DNA of 64,000 nucleotides from assembly GCF_949628265.1 (NCBI RefSeq), contig NC_088789.1, positions 21,755,883 to 21,819,882 on the forward strand. Reading direction: 5' to 3'. Under the pieces are notes generated by a model that saw only the letters and a program-made list of their open reading frames with translations, ran no database searches and was not told the origin of the DNA. Positions 27,326 through 40,211 of this stretch are shown here, piece by piece; within the stretch, counting starts at the first letter, position 1, and the number at the start of each line of letters is the position of its first letter. A program made the position numbers and the translations under genes. Origin of the DNA: Cloeon dipterum (taxonomy: Eukaryota; Arthropoda; Insecta; Ephemeroptera; Baetidae).

Positions 27326-28573
27326 CACTCACAGAAAAATTTTTCAATATGAATATCAAAATGCGGCTCTCAAATTGATAATGCAACTTTGAGTCTCACA
27401 GTGAGTATCACAGGCGTCCGGACGCTTCTCGTACTCACTGTGATGACCAAACACTCGTTCTCAGTTGATAATGAAGCGAGCGAGCATTTTGGTCATCACA
27501 GTGAGTACGAGAAGCGGCCGGACGCTTTGGGTTCTCACTGTGATGACCAAACGTTCATTCTCAGTTGAGACTGACGCGAGCGACGATTTTCGTCATCACA
27601 GTGAGTACGAGAAGCCGCCGACCGCTTTTGATACTCACTGTGATGACCAAACGCTCGCTCTCAGTTGATACTGAAGCGAGCGAGCATTTTGGTCATCACA
27701 GTGAGACTGAAAAGCGGCCGACCGCTTTTGATACTCACTGTGATGACCAAATTGCTCGCTCGCTTTTCAGTCTCAATCTGAGAGCGAGCGCACATCTCTT
27801 TTAAGTACTCACATACCCTGCAGATCATGGTTTCAGTCATTTTTAATCATTTTATAATTCATTTGGATAAGATCTCATAAATTTACACAATCGGCGGCAT
27901 CCATGTTTGATTTGATTGACATTCTCGAGAGAAGTGTCAAGGACGAGGAACTTAGGACAAGCACTTACTTAAGTCGCTAATGAAAATTTTTATCATTTTT
28001 ATTATGTTTTGGCCGATATAAGTTGCCTTAATTACGTATAATCGCAGCCAAAAGAGGCTTAAATCAGCAAAATTTAGCCAAAAAATATTGGCAAATGAAT
28101 AAAAATAAAGAAAAAACGTGAGTGTTCAAATATCTAATGCGCTATCTCCTTTCTCTACATGCATTGCTTTAACAGCTGAGTTTTAATTTTACTTAAGAGA
28201 GATGTGCGCTCGCTCTCAGATTGAGACTGTAAAGCGAGCGAGCCATTTGGTCATCACAGTGAGTATCAAAAGCGGTCGGCGGCTTCTCGTACTCCCCTGT
28301 GATGACGAAAATCGTCGCTCGCGTCAGTCTCAACTGAGAATGAACGTTTGGTCATCACAGTGAGAACCCAAAGCGTCCGGCCGCTTCTCGTATGTACTCA
28401 CTGTGATGACCAAAATGCTCTCTCGCTTCATTATCAACTGAGAACGAGTGTTTGGTCATCACAGTGAGTACGAGAAGCGTCCGGACGCCTTTGATACTCA
28501 CTGTTAGACTCAAAGTTGCATTATCAATTTGAGAGCCACATTTTGATCATAGTGAAAAAATTTTCTGTGAGTG
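27326..28573. mobile_element. Large foldback element with palindromic modules
   Basis: About 1.25 kb bounded by CACTCACAGAAAA and its inverse TTTTCTGTGAGTG. Left arm is about 27326-27803, right arm about 28196-28573, with an AT-rich spacer of about 390 bp. Each arm is itself a chain of inverted modules: GTCATCACAGTGAGTA alternates with TACTCACTGTGATGACC, with CTCACTGTGATG recurring near 27436, 27534, 27634 and 27734 (about 100-bp period). Short frames across the modules are by-products of the repeats. There is no transposase and no exact target-site duplication that I can see. It lies between the EHMT promoter and the BTB gene. Confidence 0.9.
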
Positions 28574-29249
28574 TGGGGTACTGAAACGTTCAAGACCAGA
28601 ACTGTTTAGTAGAAAATTATGTATGATACTAAAACCAAATTTATGATAGTAACAATTATTATGATTTTGTTGAAGGGGGAAATGGCGCATATTAAAACAC
28701 TACTCCCAATGCCCGCATTATCCATGAAAATGATTTATGTACATAATTCAGTAAACTGAGCGAATCTCAGGGATCACGTGGCATGCTTTTTGCCGATGAA
28801 AAGCTTTCGTACTGGAAAAAGTCCAGTCGGATTATGAAGAAAGTCTTATCAAGTGGCGAAAATTGGAGGATACTCTGGCCCTGTTAAGAAGATGTTTGAA
28901 ATAATCATCGACGGCTGTCTCACAAATTTAGGGCACAGAAAAAACCTTTAGTAAAAATGTTCCAATTTAATTCCTTTTATTTATTAGTATATTGTTGTAT
29001 AATTCCAGGCATGCACAACGAGTTGAAAAAAATTATTTGCTAACATTTTCTCGTGAGGGGTTTGAATTATTACCACACTACTTGTGCTTGCATTGTCAAA
29101 TATTGAAAAGGCAGCTAGAATTTCACAATGGTGGCCTCAGTTCTGGTCTTAGGGAATGAAAGGGCGCGTAAAAATTGTGAAATCGGTTCCTCTTATTGCT
29201 CAGCCGTTTATGATGAAAATACTTATATTGTGAAATTTCCTCAGGAATC
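28574..29249. other. Spacer upstream of the BTB gene
   Basis: AT-rich, no recognisable gene. A TTTCCTCAG at about 29236-29244 just before the BTB start codon could be a splice acceptor, so a non-coding first exon may lie in this stretch. Confidence 0.3.
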
Positions 29250-31775
29250 ATGGCCGCCGCTGCAAGTTCGGAAAGCGCGTCATGGGTTGATCCAGACATC
29301 ATGCAGCCAGAAAGCACCCGATTCTACTGCAACCAAATCCCTGACTTTTCGAGTTACTTCTACAAAAATATCTATGCTGACGTCAACCTAGTCGTGGGAA
29401 AAAGAGTCATTAAAGCAAATCGGTCTCGGTTGGCCTCAGTCAGCTCGTTCCTCGCATCCATTTTTGCGGCAGACACCAGCGACGTGTCCACTGTTATATT
29501 GCCAGAAGTCGACTTCACAGCGCTGAACTTACTGATCAGCTTTCTGTACACCGGCTTCATGCGAGTGGCCAAGAGTGAGTTGACGACCGTGCTCCGAGTT
29601 GCCTCTCTCCTCGGGATAGAGTACCCCATCGACATCGAGAAGACTGAAGTCGGAGTTATCAGGGTGAAGCCACCAAGCAAGAGGAAATCTCCTGGCAAGC
29701 AGTTAGGGGAACAGCACTCAGCAGACAAGCGAACGCGGGTCGAGGAGCCAAATGTGGTCATTTTTGAAGGCCCGCAGTCGGTAAATTAACGTGAACTTTT
29801 TTATAAATTTTAGACTAAAATTTTTATTTATTCAGGCTGACTCTTGCTGCAAAGTGTTTGAAGACGTTGACAATAGAGACTACCAGGAGAAGGAGGTCCC
29901 TGAAACGTTTACAATCGCAGATGGTAAAAATATTTACGTTTTCTTATGTGTTTTTCACCTCTATTTGCTGTTTTTTTTTTATGGAAGATGACGATTTGGC
30001 AAAGAAATATTTTCTTGTAGTTTATGTCTCACGAGATCCACGCCTCATAATTTTTTAAAACGGCTTTTATGGGATACTGCAAAGAGGTAAAATGTTTTCA
30101 GATTGTTGAAATTTTATCAGCCCTCTGAATGAGACAAAATTTTTGCTCCAGGTTCTATTTCGTCCTGGTCCCGGCAAAATTGCGTAACTTTCAACAACCA
30201 AACGCGAATTTCCTTGTTGCAAGAAAAGGTCAACAATCAATTCGACAATGAAAATTTGGGTGTTTGTTGAACGTTGCGCAATTTTGCCGCGACCAGGACG
30301 ATTTGCTGTTTAATAAAGCTGAGCTTTTACTCCTTAATGTGTAATTCACCAATGCATTGAATTTATAAGTCAGAAAATTTTTGAGAATCTAGAAAACAAG
30401 TTTCAATTTTTTTGTTCTAACATGAACAGCTGTAGAAAGTCCCCGAAAATCTAGTTTTGAATTTCCATTAATTGTAAATCGTGAATATCAGAAAATATTC
30501 TTTGGCAAATTTTAATCTAGTTTCAAACTCTGTTAGACAAGTTTCTTTGTGGATTAATAGATGTTATCTCCTGTAATTTCCATGTGTAGTATGATTACAT
30601 CTTTTACAGACAGCAACATGGATGTTGAGAGTGTTTCTGTACCGACAAATTCATCTCAAGTGCTTCCAGAGGTGACTGAAGCCACAAAACCAGCTATTAA
30701 ACGCATTTCCCCTCGTCCGAGGATCAAGAAAACCAAGACCCGCAACGACCTCCTGATGGAGAGTCAGAACCACAGTCCGATCAGTGCAATTGTTATATCC
30801 GGGGATGAGTCTAATGATGCCTCAAGAAGCAATATTGAGGTTTACTCTGTTATAAGCAATGTGGAGGTGATGGATCTGGAAGCCATGAATGCTGATGTTG
30901 CTCCTGTTGTCGAAGCTGAAAGCATGGTAACCGTAGGGATGGCTGAGGATTGTGCCACTCACAGTCTCTCTGAGTTGGCAGCTGAAACTGAAAGTGCTAA
31001 CAATGCTGAGAATTTGGATGCAAACCTTGAACTGATCAGCGAAATGCAAATACCTGAGGAATTGCCCAACAAAGCTGGTGATGAATTTTTCCAAGAGGAT
31101 GACGAGACTGAAGTAGCTCTGCATGTGCCTGGTCAAGAGGAAATTGATATTGTAGAGAGTGTCTTTACCGTAGAACCCGAGGTTTTTGCAGAAACTCGTT
31201 TTGACTACGAAGAAGATGTGCAGGAGTTATTTGGTGAAGACCAAATTAATCAGGAAGAACCTCAAACAGAGGCTGTACTGGAAGAGAACCTTGTTACAGG
31301 AGAACCAGACCAAGTCGAGGAAATTTGGGACTCAAGAACCGTGGATGCCATTGAGTCTGAAAGTGTCGTTGTGGAAGAATTGTGTGAGGGCACTGGAGAC
31401 CAAGGTGATGACTTGCCAGTATCTGATCCACTTCAAGACGAAGTTCAGACTGCCAATGTAGAGTCTAATTTCATCGTAGAAGAAATTCTATTGGAGGCTG
31501 AAGAAGCTCCTCTAGGGCCTGAGGAAGCCACTGTGGCGCTTGAAGAAGCAGCTGCGGAGTTTGAAGATGTAGCTGTGGAATTTGAAGAAGCTGCTATGGA
31601 ACCATACGAAGCAACTGTGGAACCATACGAAGCAACTGTGGAACCGTACGATGCAACTGTGGAACCATATGAAGCAACTGTGGAACCAGACGAAGCAATT
31701 TTGGAACCTGAAGAAGCTACTGAACCTGTTGCAGAAGGAGAAAATAACAAAGACAGCGAATGCGAATACAGTTAA
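29250..31775 (+). CDS. BTB/POZ-domain protein with acidic repeat tail
   Basis: Three coding exons: 29250-29780, 29836-29923, 30610-31775; splice sites are consensus and phases agree, giving 594 aa. About residues 32-130 form a BTB/POZ domain (YADVNLVVGKRVIKANR; FLASIFAADTSDVSTVILPE; LISFLYTGFMRV) like the insect Ttk/Bab-type group, a dimerisation module. Basic stretches follow that resemble nuclear localisation signals (SKRKSP; PRPRIKKTKTR). The rest is strongly acidic and low complexity, with about five heptads of the type EPYEATV near the end (31597-31700). No zinc finger, HTH or Kelch domain is visible, unlike typical BTB transcription factors. Function is unknown; a chromatin or protein-interaction role is a guess. 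Not identified with a named gene. Confidence 0.8.
30161..30300 (+). mobile_element. MITE family D, well-kept copy (BTB intron 2)
   Basis: 140 bp with terminal inverted repeats: it starts CGTCCTGGTCCCGGCAAAAT and ends with the near-perfect inverse. ATTT flanks both sides (30157-30160 and 30301-30304), a possible 4-bp target duplication. The core is shared with 14605-14746. Confidence 0.8.
31597..31735 (+). repeat. 21-bp coding tandem repeat
   Basis: About five to six 21-bp units in frame, encoding heptads of the type EPYEATV with drift to EPDEAIL and EPEEATE. The central units are nearly identical in DNA, suggesting recent expansion. Confidence 0.9.
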
Positions 31776-32906
31776 ACTCTTACTGAAGAAACTTTTCTTT
31801 GAAAATACACCGCCTACTGAAAGTGGATGATTAAATATTTGAAGTTCACAATTTGCCTTCTCTTTAAACACCCACTTTCGTAGTGAATTACCTTATAGAA
31901 CATCATCACATAATTAAATGAAATTGATGAAATTCAATATCTTTTATATCGAGCATTTTGATTTCTTGTTGCCTTTTTAACCTTAATTGCTGCGAATTTA
32001 AATATTTTTAGAATATCAAAATATTGCTGCACTGCATTAACCTAGAGGTACCTAATTATAAGAGCCACAACGTGCATTAAGTAGTTTTCCAACGAGTCAC
32101 GAGTCTATTTGGAATTTAAGCTTTTGACTATTGAAAAGTTCACCTAAGATTATTATGAAATAAAAGTCAGCATTATTCTGTCTTCTCTTTTGCCCTCTTT
32201 CTGAATTGGTTGCAAGAATGGCACAAAATGAGTCATTTTGTCTCCCATTCCCGCGCTGTAGCTCATAATGTATTTTTGCAGGGAACATTCATGTATTTCA
32301 TTTTGGCTTCCTGCAGACTGTATGCAATAAAAGCATGGTTGATCAATTGTGCAGGCTGCATCAAGATTCCATTGTAGCAATCAACCTCAGTTCTCAGCAA
32401 TGAGAATATTTGAATTTGGCGCTGCCCGAAGTCGAGCAAACATGGCGACTGCCTGCATTCATTTATTCAGTTAAGTTCTTTTCCCACGCTCCGGCAGTCT
32501 CGCGGGGTGCTGAGGAAGTAGAAAAGCCGGCAACGTCTGTAGTGTCCATCGATGTCCGAACATTGTCTGGCCTAATAGCTGTGTCCAGGCTAACCTTTTG
32601 TTTGCAAACCCAGGAGGGCTTCCGACGTTTCACCTATGCAGGTTAGCGACAGGTTTTTCGAGGCACACGGCCGAAGCCGTAAGCGCCTCGCTTGGTTTAA
32701 GTTCAAATGCACGCGCCTCTTGGCTTAATTTGCAGCCGCTCCGCGCTTTCGCTGTGTAGTGACATGCAAGTAATTCTCTAATGGTGGTGCATGTATGTTA
32801 TACGGAAAGCGAGCGACTGATTATTATTCGTGCTAGTCGAGGCCGATAAGCGAGCGGAAAACTGGTGGCGCCTATTGCGATTGCTGATTTTGCCCTTTCT
32901 GCGTAG
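31776..32906 (+). other. BTB gene 3' end to Uba1 5' region
   Basis: ATTAAA at about 31830 and AATAAA at about 32326 are candidate poly(A) signals for the BTB gene. From about 32400 the DNA becomes GC-richer and probably holds the Uba1 promoter and 5' UTR. A pyrimidine stretch ending CGTAG lies right before the Uba1 ATG and may be a 5' UTR splice acceptor. Confidence 0.35.
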
Positions 32907-35900
32907 ATGTCTTGTAGCGGATCACCGGAGAAAACCGTTGATCCTCCGTCGAAGAAGCGAAAACTAGAGTGCCAGGGCTCGTTGGTGGACAGCAATTCAT
33001 CCGTGGTTGCGCCGAGTGGCGAGATGCAGCAGACCCCCGACGGAAACAACACGGCGGCCCCGGCCGCCGGCGAGGACTCCGAGAGCCCCCAGCTGGACGA
33101 GAACCAGTACTCTCGGCAGCTGTACGTGCTCGGCCACGAAGCCATGGTGCGGATGGCCAAGTCGAACGTACTCATCTCGGGTCTCGGAGGACTCGGCGTC
33201 GAAGTGGCTAAGAACGTCGTGCTGGCCGGCGTGCGAAAAGTGGTGCTGCACGACAGCCAGCTGGTCAGTAATGCCGACCTGGCCACCCAGTACTTCTTGG
33301 GCACGGCCGACGTCGGCCGCAACAGGGCCGAGGCGTCCTGCAAGCATCTGGCCGAGCTCAACAACAGCGTCGCCGTTGAGTCCTTCGTCGGCGAGCTCAC
33401 CACAGAGTTCGTCGAGTCTTTTGCGGTTAGTCTAGTCAGATTCTTTGCATCCAATTTAAAATTATTGTTCTGAAGGAAAAAAGGGGAAAATATTACGGTT
33501 TTAATTAACCATTAACAATATTATGTTTACATAATCCATGAAAATGTTTTCCAGTATTTAATTAAATAAAAAACAAGGCATTGCAGGTAAAAATAGATGC
33601 GTGCCGACTGGTGGCGGCTGTTCTTCCTTTTCCTTTTAATTAAATTAGCAGAAAACCTTTTGCGTCACGCTTAATTTCATTATAGTGCTCAATTTCACTG
33701 AGCGTTCCAGATAAGATAGTATTATATTACTACTACCACTTGGAATTTAAGTTGTAAAACTTAAATTTCTCATGAAAGCTTAAAAGAACAGAAAACTCAC
33801 TCAAATAAACTCACTATAAATTCTCCAGAAACATGTAGTATTAAATTTTGTGATCGGTACCTTTTTTGAACAAGGCTCCAAGTGAGGAAATTTTAATTGG
33901 AAAACTAGAAAAATTATTTTCAGGTAGAAACTTTTGGTACTGCTTTCGTTAGGAAATCAAAAAATGTAGTACATCTTGTTTTAAAAATTATCTTGTCTAG
34001 GAAATACACTTTAAAAGTTAAGTGAGCATTTGAGCCAAAAATTAAATTGAGAATTAGTTACAGGTTTTTCCTGTTTAACTTAACTTTTGACCAATTTTAA
34101 TAATAGGATTTTTCTATTTTAACACATACTGTGGAAAGTTACAAATCATTCTTAAAATTTAGAAGTTAACAGAATCACTTCAAGTGTTTGGACTGGAAAT
34201 TGACCAAGAATTGGTGATAGCGGGTTAAGGGCACGCGGAAACCGGAAATTTAGATTAAATTTTGTCAAACTCTTTAATTAAATTAAACTTTGTTGGTCTG
34301 CAGGTCGTCGTTCTGACTGAGACAACGAGAGATGAGCAGTTGCGCATCGCCGAGGTGACCCACGCTAAGAACATCCCTCTGATCGTGGCCGACACGAGGG
34401 GTGTTTTCGCCCAGGTGTTCTGTGATTTCGGCCAGCAGTTCACGGTGATCGATCAGACGGGCGAGAACCCTGTCAGCACGATGATTGCCAGCGTGTCGAG
34501 CGACAAAGAGGGCCTGGTCACCTGCCTGGACGAGATGCGGCACGGCTTTGAGGACGGCGATCACGTCGTCTTCAGCGAGATCAAGGGCATGACGGAGCTG
34601 AATGCGGACAGAAACCGACCAAATGAGCAGCAGGCGCACAAGATCAAGGTGCTCGGCCCGTACACCTTCTCCATCGGCGACACGAGCGGCTTTTCTGCCT
34701 ACACAGGTGGCGGTGTGGCCACGCAGGTCAAAATGCCTGTCAAGGTGGACTTCCTGCCGCTCGCCGAGGCCCTCCAGCAGCCAGAGTTCATCATGACCGA
34801 CTTTGCCAAGTTCGAGCGGCCTCCGGTGCTGCACGCGGCCTTCACGGCGCTGCACCAGTTCGTCAAAGCCAACGGCCGCCTGCCACGCCCCTGGAACGAG
34901 GCCGACGCTTCTGGCCTGCTCAGTCTGGCCGAGGGCGACTTCAACGAGGTGGACGCCAAGCTTATCAAGACTCTCAGCTACACGGCCGCCGGCCAGCTGG
35001 TGCCCATGTGTGCTGTGGTGGGTTTCATTTTAATAATTAATTTCCGTCCTCAATCATTTCTTCAAGCCCTAATTAACGCACGGCGTTTTCCTGCTTGTGC
35101 ATTCAGACACGTTTTTCGATGAGAAATACGCTACAAGATAACATGCAATGATAATTTTATACGTATTGCAGTTGATATGAAAAAATATACTCATGGGAAA
35201 ATTTCGTTCTCATGTCTCCTGTCGTGATGGAAACCCAGATATGGTGGCAAATTTTCTAATTTACGGACTTAAGAAAAAATCCTGTATTTTTTTTAAATTC
35301 GTATTAATTTATGATGATAGTTTCACTGGACAGATATTATAATTATACCCATAGGTAAAAAGTTTTTAATCGCGTGTTAAAGAAACAAAAATTAACATTT
35401 ATTTATTTCTCGTAATAAAATCATATCCAGCTAGCTGAAAACTGGACAGTTCCTGTTTTTATCAAGTCGTTAAAAATATTATCTTAATTTTAAGGAAAAG
35501 ATTGTAAAAATTTGTGTATTGAATTGAGATTGAAAACTAGATTTTAAAATTTAATGTTGTTTCTAAAATTTAAACAATAGAGCAAGATAGAAAATAAACA
35601 AGCTCAAGTAAATTAAAATCAATTATCTCAAGTCATTCTGGATTTGCCCGGCCATAACTATCTTGGGTGAATCTTCCGAAAAGTGAAATAAAACCGCCCT
35701 AAATTGTTTCCATGCTAAAAACTGTCAAGATTGAATGAAAAATAGCTTTTTTTACTTCCTCTTGGGATATATTTTCCTTAGCTCGCGAAAACCAGCAAAT
35801 TAATAAATTCCAATGTCCTAACATGTTCATATTTCCCTTTCAGATCGGCGGAATAGTTGCTCAGGAGGTGATGAAGGGCTGCAGTGGCAAGTTCTTCCCG

Positions 35901-38900
35901 ATCAAGCAGTTTCTGTACTTTGACGCCGTCGAGTGCCTGCCGGACGATCTCAAGCCGGTCGAAAACTTTGAGGTGCCCGACACGCGCTATGCGTCGCAAG
36001 TCAGCGTGCTGGGCCACAAGTTCCAGCAAAAGTTGGGTGGCCTGCGCTATTTCGTTGTTGGCGCTGGCGCCATCGGTTGTGAACTACTTAAGAACTTTGC
36101 CATGTCCGGCATTGGCGCTGGGCCCGACGGCAACATCTTTGTCACCGACATGGACTTGATCGAGATGTCTAACCTGAATAGACAGTTCCTATTCAGGCGA
36201 AATGACATCCAGAAGGCCAAGTCTTCCTGCGCTGCTAGGGCTATCAAGTAAGGATCTTACCACTCGAAAATGTTTTGTTGATGCTAGATTTAGAGACAGA
36301 AGGAAATAACTAATTGATGAATTTTTCTTGTTACTTCCTTTTATTATGTCTATTTTCAGTCGTAAAAATTTGTATTTCTAATTAATTAAGTAATATTTGG
36401 CCAGTTTCTTTTAATCTCCAAAAATTATTTAAATCGTCAAATCGAAGAATTTCCCCTCTACTTGGATTGCATCAGTAAAGGCTACACGAATTCAGTGGTG
36501 TTGCTGAAAACTATAATCCCTAGAGACGTTTTAATTTTTCGGCCTTTTTGTTATGCCTCACCAGATTTTATTTGTATCCTGAGGCAAATAATGCTAAGCC
36601 TGTTTTCGTAATTTGTGTTGCAGAGCTATGAATCCTGAAGTGAACATCACAGCGCACCTGAACCGCGTGGGCGTGGACACTGAGTCAGTGTACAACGACG
36701 ATTTCTTCCAGGAGCTGGACGGTGTGGCAAACGCGTTGGACAACGTAGATGCTCGCATCTACATGGACCGGCGGTGCGTGTTCTACCACCTGCCGCTGCT
36801 TGAGTCGGGCACGCTGGGCACTAAAGGAAACGTGCAGGTGGTAGTGCCGTTCATGACTGAGTCGTACAGCTCGTCGCAGGACCCGCCTGAGAAGAGCATC
36901 CCCATCTGCACATTGAAGAACTTCCCGAACGCCATCGAGCACACGCTGCAGTGGGCCCGCGACGCCTTTGAGGGCCTGTTCACCCAGGCGCCCGACAGCG
37001 CTGCGCAGTTCCTGCGCGACCCCAACTTCGTGCAGCGCACGCAGCAGTTGCCAGGCTACCAGCCGCTCGAGATCTTCCTGGCCGTCCGCAAGGCGCTGGT
37101 CGACCGGCCTCACTCTTTCCAGGAGTGCGTCGTCTGGGCCCGCAACCACTGGCAAGAGCAGTACAACAACCAGATTAGGCAGCTACTCCACAACTTCCCG
37201 CCGCACCTCAAGACCAGCACTGGCCAGGACTTCTGGTCCGGCCCCAAACGCCAGCCCACAGCGCTCGAGTTTGATGTAGCCAACGACCTGCACCTGGACT
37301 ACGTCCTGGCCGCCGCCAACCTTTATGCCGAGGTGAGTTAAATCATTTTCAAGCGTTGTTCATTACAGTGAATAGCTCCCACAAATTATTTAAAATGATA
37401 ATTTCCCTGACAATTATCTAAAACTGAAGTAATTTCTAGAAAACTTTGCATTTTGTTTGCACGGCGCTTGCCTTACTAATTGTAAATTAATTGTACACGC
37501 CTAAGGATATCAATGCATGAAGAATTTATCTACCTACAGTTCAATTAAAAGGCATAGGATCAAGGGCTATGTAAATAATGTGAAAACTAGCACCCCGATT
37601 TACCTTTAAAAAATACTAGGGTTTTTTTAACTGTCAAATTTACGTTTTGAGAAAAATTGTCGTAATTAGATGGTTTCTAAGCCTATTTTGACGTTTTTCA
37701 CGCAGCTATTTTCGGCATGATTTACAAAAATTTAACTCAATATGCCAAATTATTCCGAAAGAAACCGTAATTCTCGTCATTGTTAGGAAAGGTTTCATTT
37801 TTTAAGATATTCTGTAACCATCGCTTTATTGAATTGCAGGTTTACGGAATTGAGAAGGTTCTTGACAGAAGCAAAGTAGCTGAGATGGCGTCTGCCGTGG
37901 CCGTGGCTCGCTTCGAGCCCAAGGAAGGTGTGAAAATCGCAGAGAACGACTCGCAATTGGCGAACGGTAACAGCAGCAACCTCGACTCGGACCAGTTGGA
38001 AAACATCGTTCAGGAGTTGCAGACTGCGCGAGAAAAGATCGCTGGTCTCAAGGTAACGATTCATTTTTTTTAAGTACCCTGAATACCAAACTGATTAATT
38101 TTCTCCCTCAGATTAAACCGCTAGACTTTGAGAAGGATGACGACAGCAACCAGCACATGGACTTCATCGTCGCCGCGTCCAATTTGAGGGCGGCCAACTA
38201 CAGCATTGAGCCAGCAGACAGGCACAAGAGCAAGTTGATCGCCGGCAAGATCATCCCAGCCATCGCCACCACAACTAGCGTGGTCGCCGGCCTTGTCACT
38301 CTAGAGCTCTTCAAATTGGTCCTCCTCGGCTACTGGTAAAATTAAATACATTTTTTCTTCTGGCTATTTTTGCAGTGAGATCATTCAAATAGTTTTTAAA
38401 TCGCTAATATAGTTGAATAAATGATTTTACCAGGGCACATAATGATTCACAAATGTGCAAATTTCCTCTTCCGCTCAATTCAATGTTTTTTTTTTATTTG
38501 AGAATATTAAACCACTCATGTAATGATTGCAGCCGAGCGGACAGGGATCGCAGCAAAGAAGGCTGGGGCCCGTCTGGAGCAGCGCCAGTTGACGCCAAGA
38601 AGCTTGAGCGCTTCAAGAACGGCTTCGTAAACCTTGCGTTGCCGCTGTTCGCGTTCTCTGAGCCACTGGCAGCGGCGCGACAGACGTTCAAGAAGCGCGA
38701 GTGGACGCTGTGGGACCGGTTTGAGATCACTCAGGAGATGACGCTGAAGCAGCTGCTGGATTACTTCAAGGACGTGTACGGGCTGGAGGTGACGATGCTG
38801 TCGCAGGGCGTGTGCATGCTCTACAGCTTCTTCATGCCAGCGGCGAAGCGCGAGGAGCGACTTGCGCTGACCATTCCTGAGCTGGTGCGTCGCGTCTCCA

Positions 38901-39016
38901 AGAAGACGATCGAGCCGCACGTGCGAGCGCTCGTGCTCGAGATCTGCTGCAACGACGTGCAGAGCGACGATGACGTCGAGGTGCCCTACATCAGGTACCA
39001 GCTGCCGCCCAACTAA
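32907..39016 (+). CDS. Uba1: Ubiquitin-activating enzyme E1 (Uba1)
   Basis: ATP-dependent E1 that adenylates ubiquitin and passes it via a cysteine thioester to E2 enzymes. Exons: 32907-33425, 34304-35017, 35844-36247, 36624-37332, 37840-38052, 38112-38335, 38533-39016; phases agree, 1088 aa (human UBA1 1058). There is an N-terminal NLS-like PPSKKRKL (13-20), a first ThiF-like domain with GLGGLG (92-97), the first catalytic-cysteine half-domain in exon 2, and the active adenylation domain with [16 protein letters not shown] (about 480) and [10 protein letters not shown]. The catalytic cysteine is in [16 protein letters not shown], about C641. Near the end are [28 protein letters not shown], and the C-terminal ubiquitin-fold domain ending [14 protein letters not shown] lineage-specific basic insert ([11 protein letters not shown]) lies just before [14 protein letters not shown]. 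All key motifs are intact. Confidence 0.98.
36417..36515 (+). repeat. Dispersed repeat B, copy in Uba1 intron 3
   Basis: Carries an AATCGAAGAATTT block and GGCTACACGAATTC, matching the copy at 4017-4110. Non-coding. Confidence 0.35.
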
Positions 39017-39416
39017 CTCAGTGCTTGAGAGTGAACTCGAAATACACACACACACACACCCACGTAGGTGGCTTGATTTTTGTCTCTCACTCACTCCACT
39101 CCTCGCTGCTCTTTCGTTCGTTCTTCTCTGTCTGTTCGATCGATCACCACACTGCGCGCGGATTTATTCGAGCGTCGCTTTGATTTTCACGCGTAGTTGT
39201 TATTATTATAATTATAATTGTATACTTAGTGTGCGCGGCTGCTTTCTCGTGCAGTGAGCCGCGGTGACTAACTGCTGTAGTAGACGCCTCAGAGTTTTAG
39301 CAGAATGCATAATTAATAACAAGTAAACAATTCACAGCTCACTTTTATTGAACAAAATGTCAAACTGGATTCTCTGTCTATGCAAATTCTCTGCGGGTGT
39401 TAATTTATTGGAAAGT

Positions 39417-39422
39417 AATAAA
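39417..39422 (+). terminator. Putative Uba1 poly(A) signal
   Basis: AATAAA about 400 bases past the Uba1 stop codon. Between the stop and this site there is a short (CA)n tract at about 39045-39060. From here to 40136 the DNA is AT-rich with no recognisable gene. Confidence 0.4.
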
Positions 39423-40136
39423 ATTTTTATTGCCAATATCAACTTTATTTTAATTTTCAACTTCGTCGAGAAGAGAAAACAGAGTGTTGAGTGTTTGGAT
39501 ACGCGTCAGGGGTTTTTAAAAATGCACTGGATTGAAAACCGCAAAACATTATGTTCTTTGACACTTAAGTGTGAAAATGGTGAGAAAACTTGCTTCATTA
39601 AAAATTTAATAATTCAACAAAATAAGCAACGAACCTCTTAAAAATAATGTCTTTTTTAACCATATTTGTTGCTGCTTGGCTCAAAACAAGTCGAATTATG
39701 CTAAAATCTGGATTTTATTTGATGAGCTTGGGCTTAATTCACAACTCTTAAAAGCTAGAATTAAAGCTATTTTTAAGATACATATTAATACATAATAAAA
39801 ATATTAGGGTCGAGTTGAGTGTGAAAATTGGAAATCTCGCGTCATTGTTTGATAGCTTGGAAAGACTGATGAGTGTCGCACAGGCCCAAATCACTAATTT
39901 TTTAAATGAATGGCGAATTTTACCTTTCTGTCTAAATTATAAACTTAATTTGACAAAAATCAGTTTCTTACCTTGGCTGCCATTTCTGGTACTCTTTATT
40001 TTGAACTTTAACAATTGGGAATAAAAACCTTTTTGTTGAGCTTGTATTGTTGGTAAACAAAATAAAAACGAATGGAAAAGAAGCTGAAAATTTAATTAAA
40101 ATGCACATTCAAATACAAATGTACATAATTATCACA

Positions 40137-40142
40137 TTTATT
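40137..40142 (-). terminator. Putative poly(A) signal of the NRF-6-like gene
   Basis: AATAAA on the minus strand, 70 bases past the stop codon of the acyltransferase gene. Uba1 and this gene converge. Confidence 0.55.
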
Positions 40143-40211
40143 CTCTAACGACGAGTCCCGTTATTGTTGGTTTTCATCCTTGTCTACAGTTAACTATTTT
40201 TATTCAACTTT

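Noticed and set aside
27465-27804. Repeated frames with THCDDQ- and VITVSTRS-like segments
   Set aside because: They are by-products of the ~100-bp palindromic modules of the foldback element, not a protein.
27312-28587. Target-site duplication for the 1.25-kb foldback element
   Set aside because: The flanks (GGGTCTG left, GGGGTACTG right) are only loosely alike, and shifting the ends did not give an exact 8-9 bp match.
32153-32380. 75-aa minus-strand frame between the BTB gene and Uba1
   Set aside because: Short, no recognisable motif and no supporting splice structure; likely chance.
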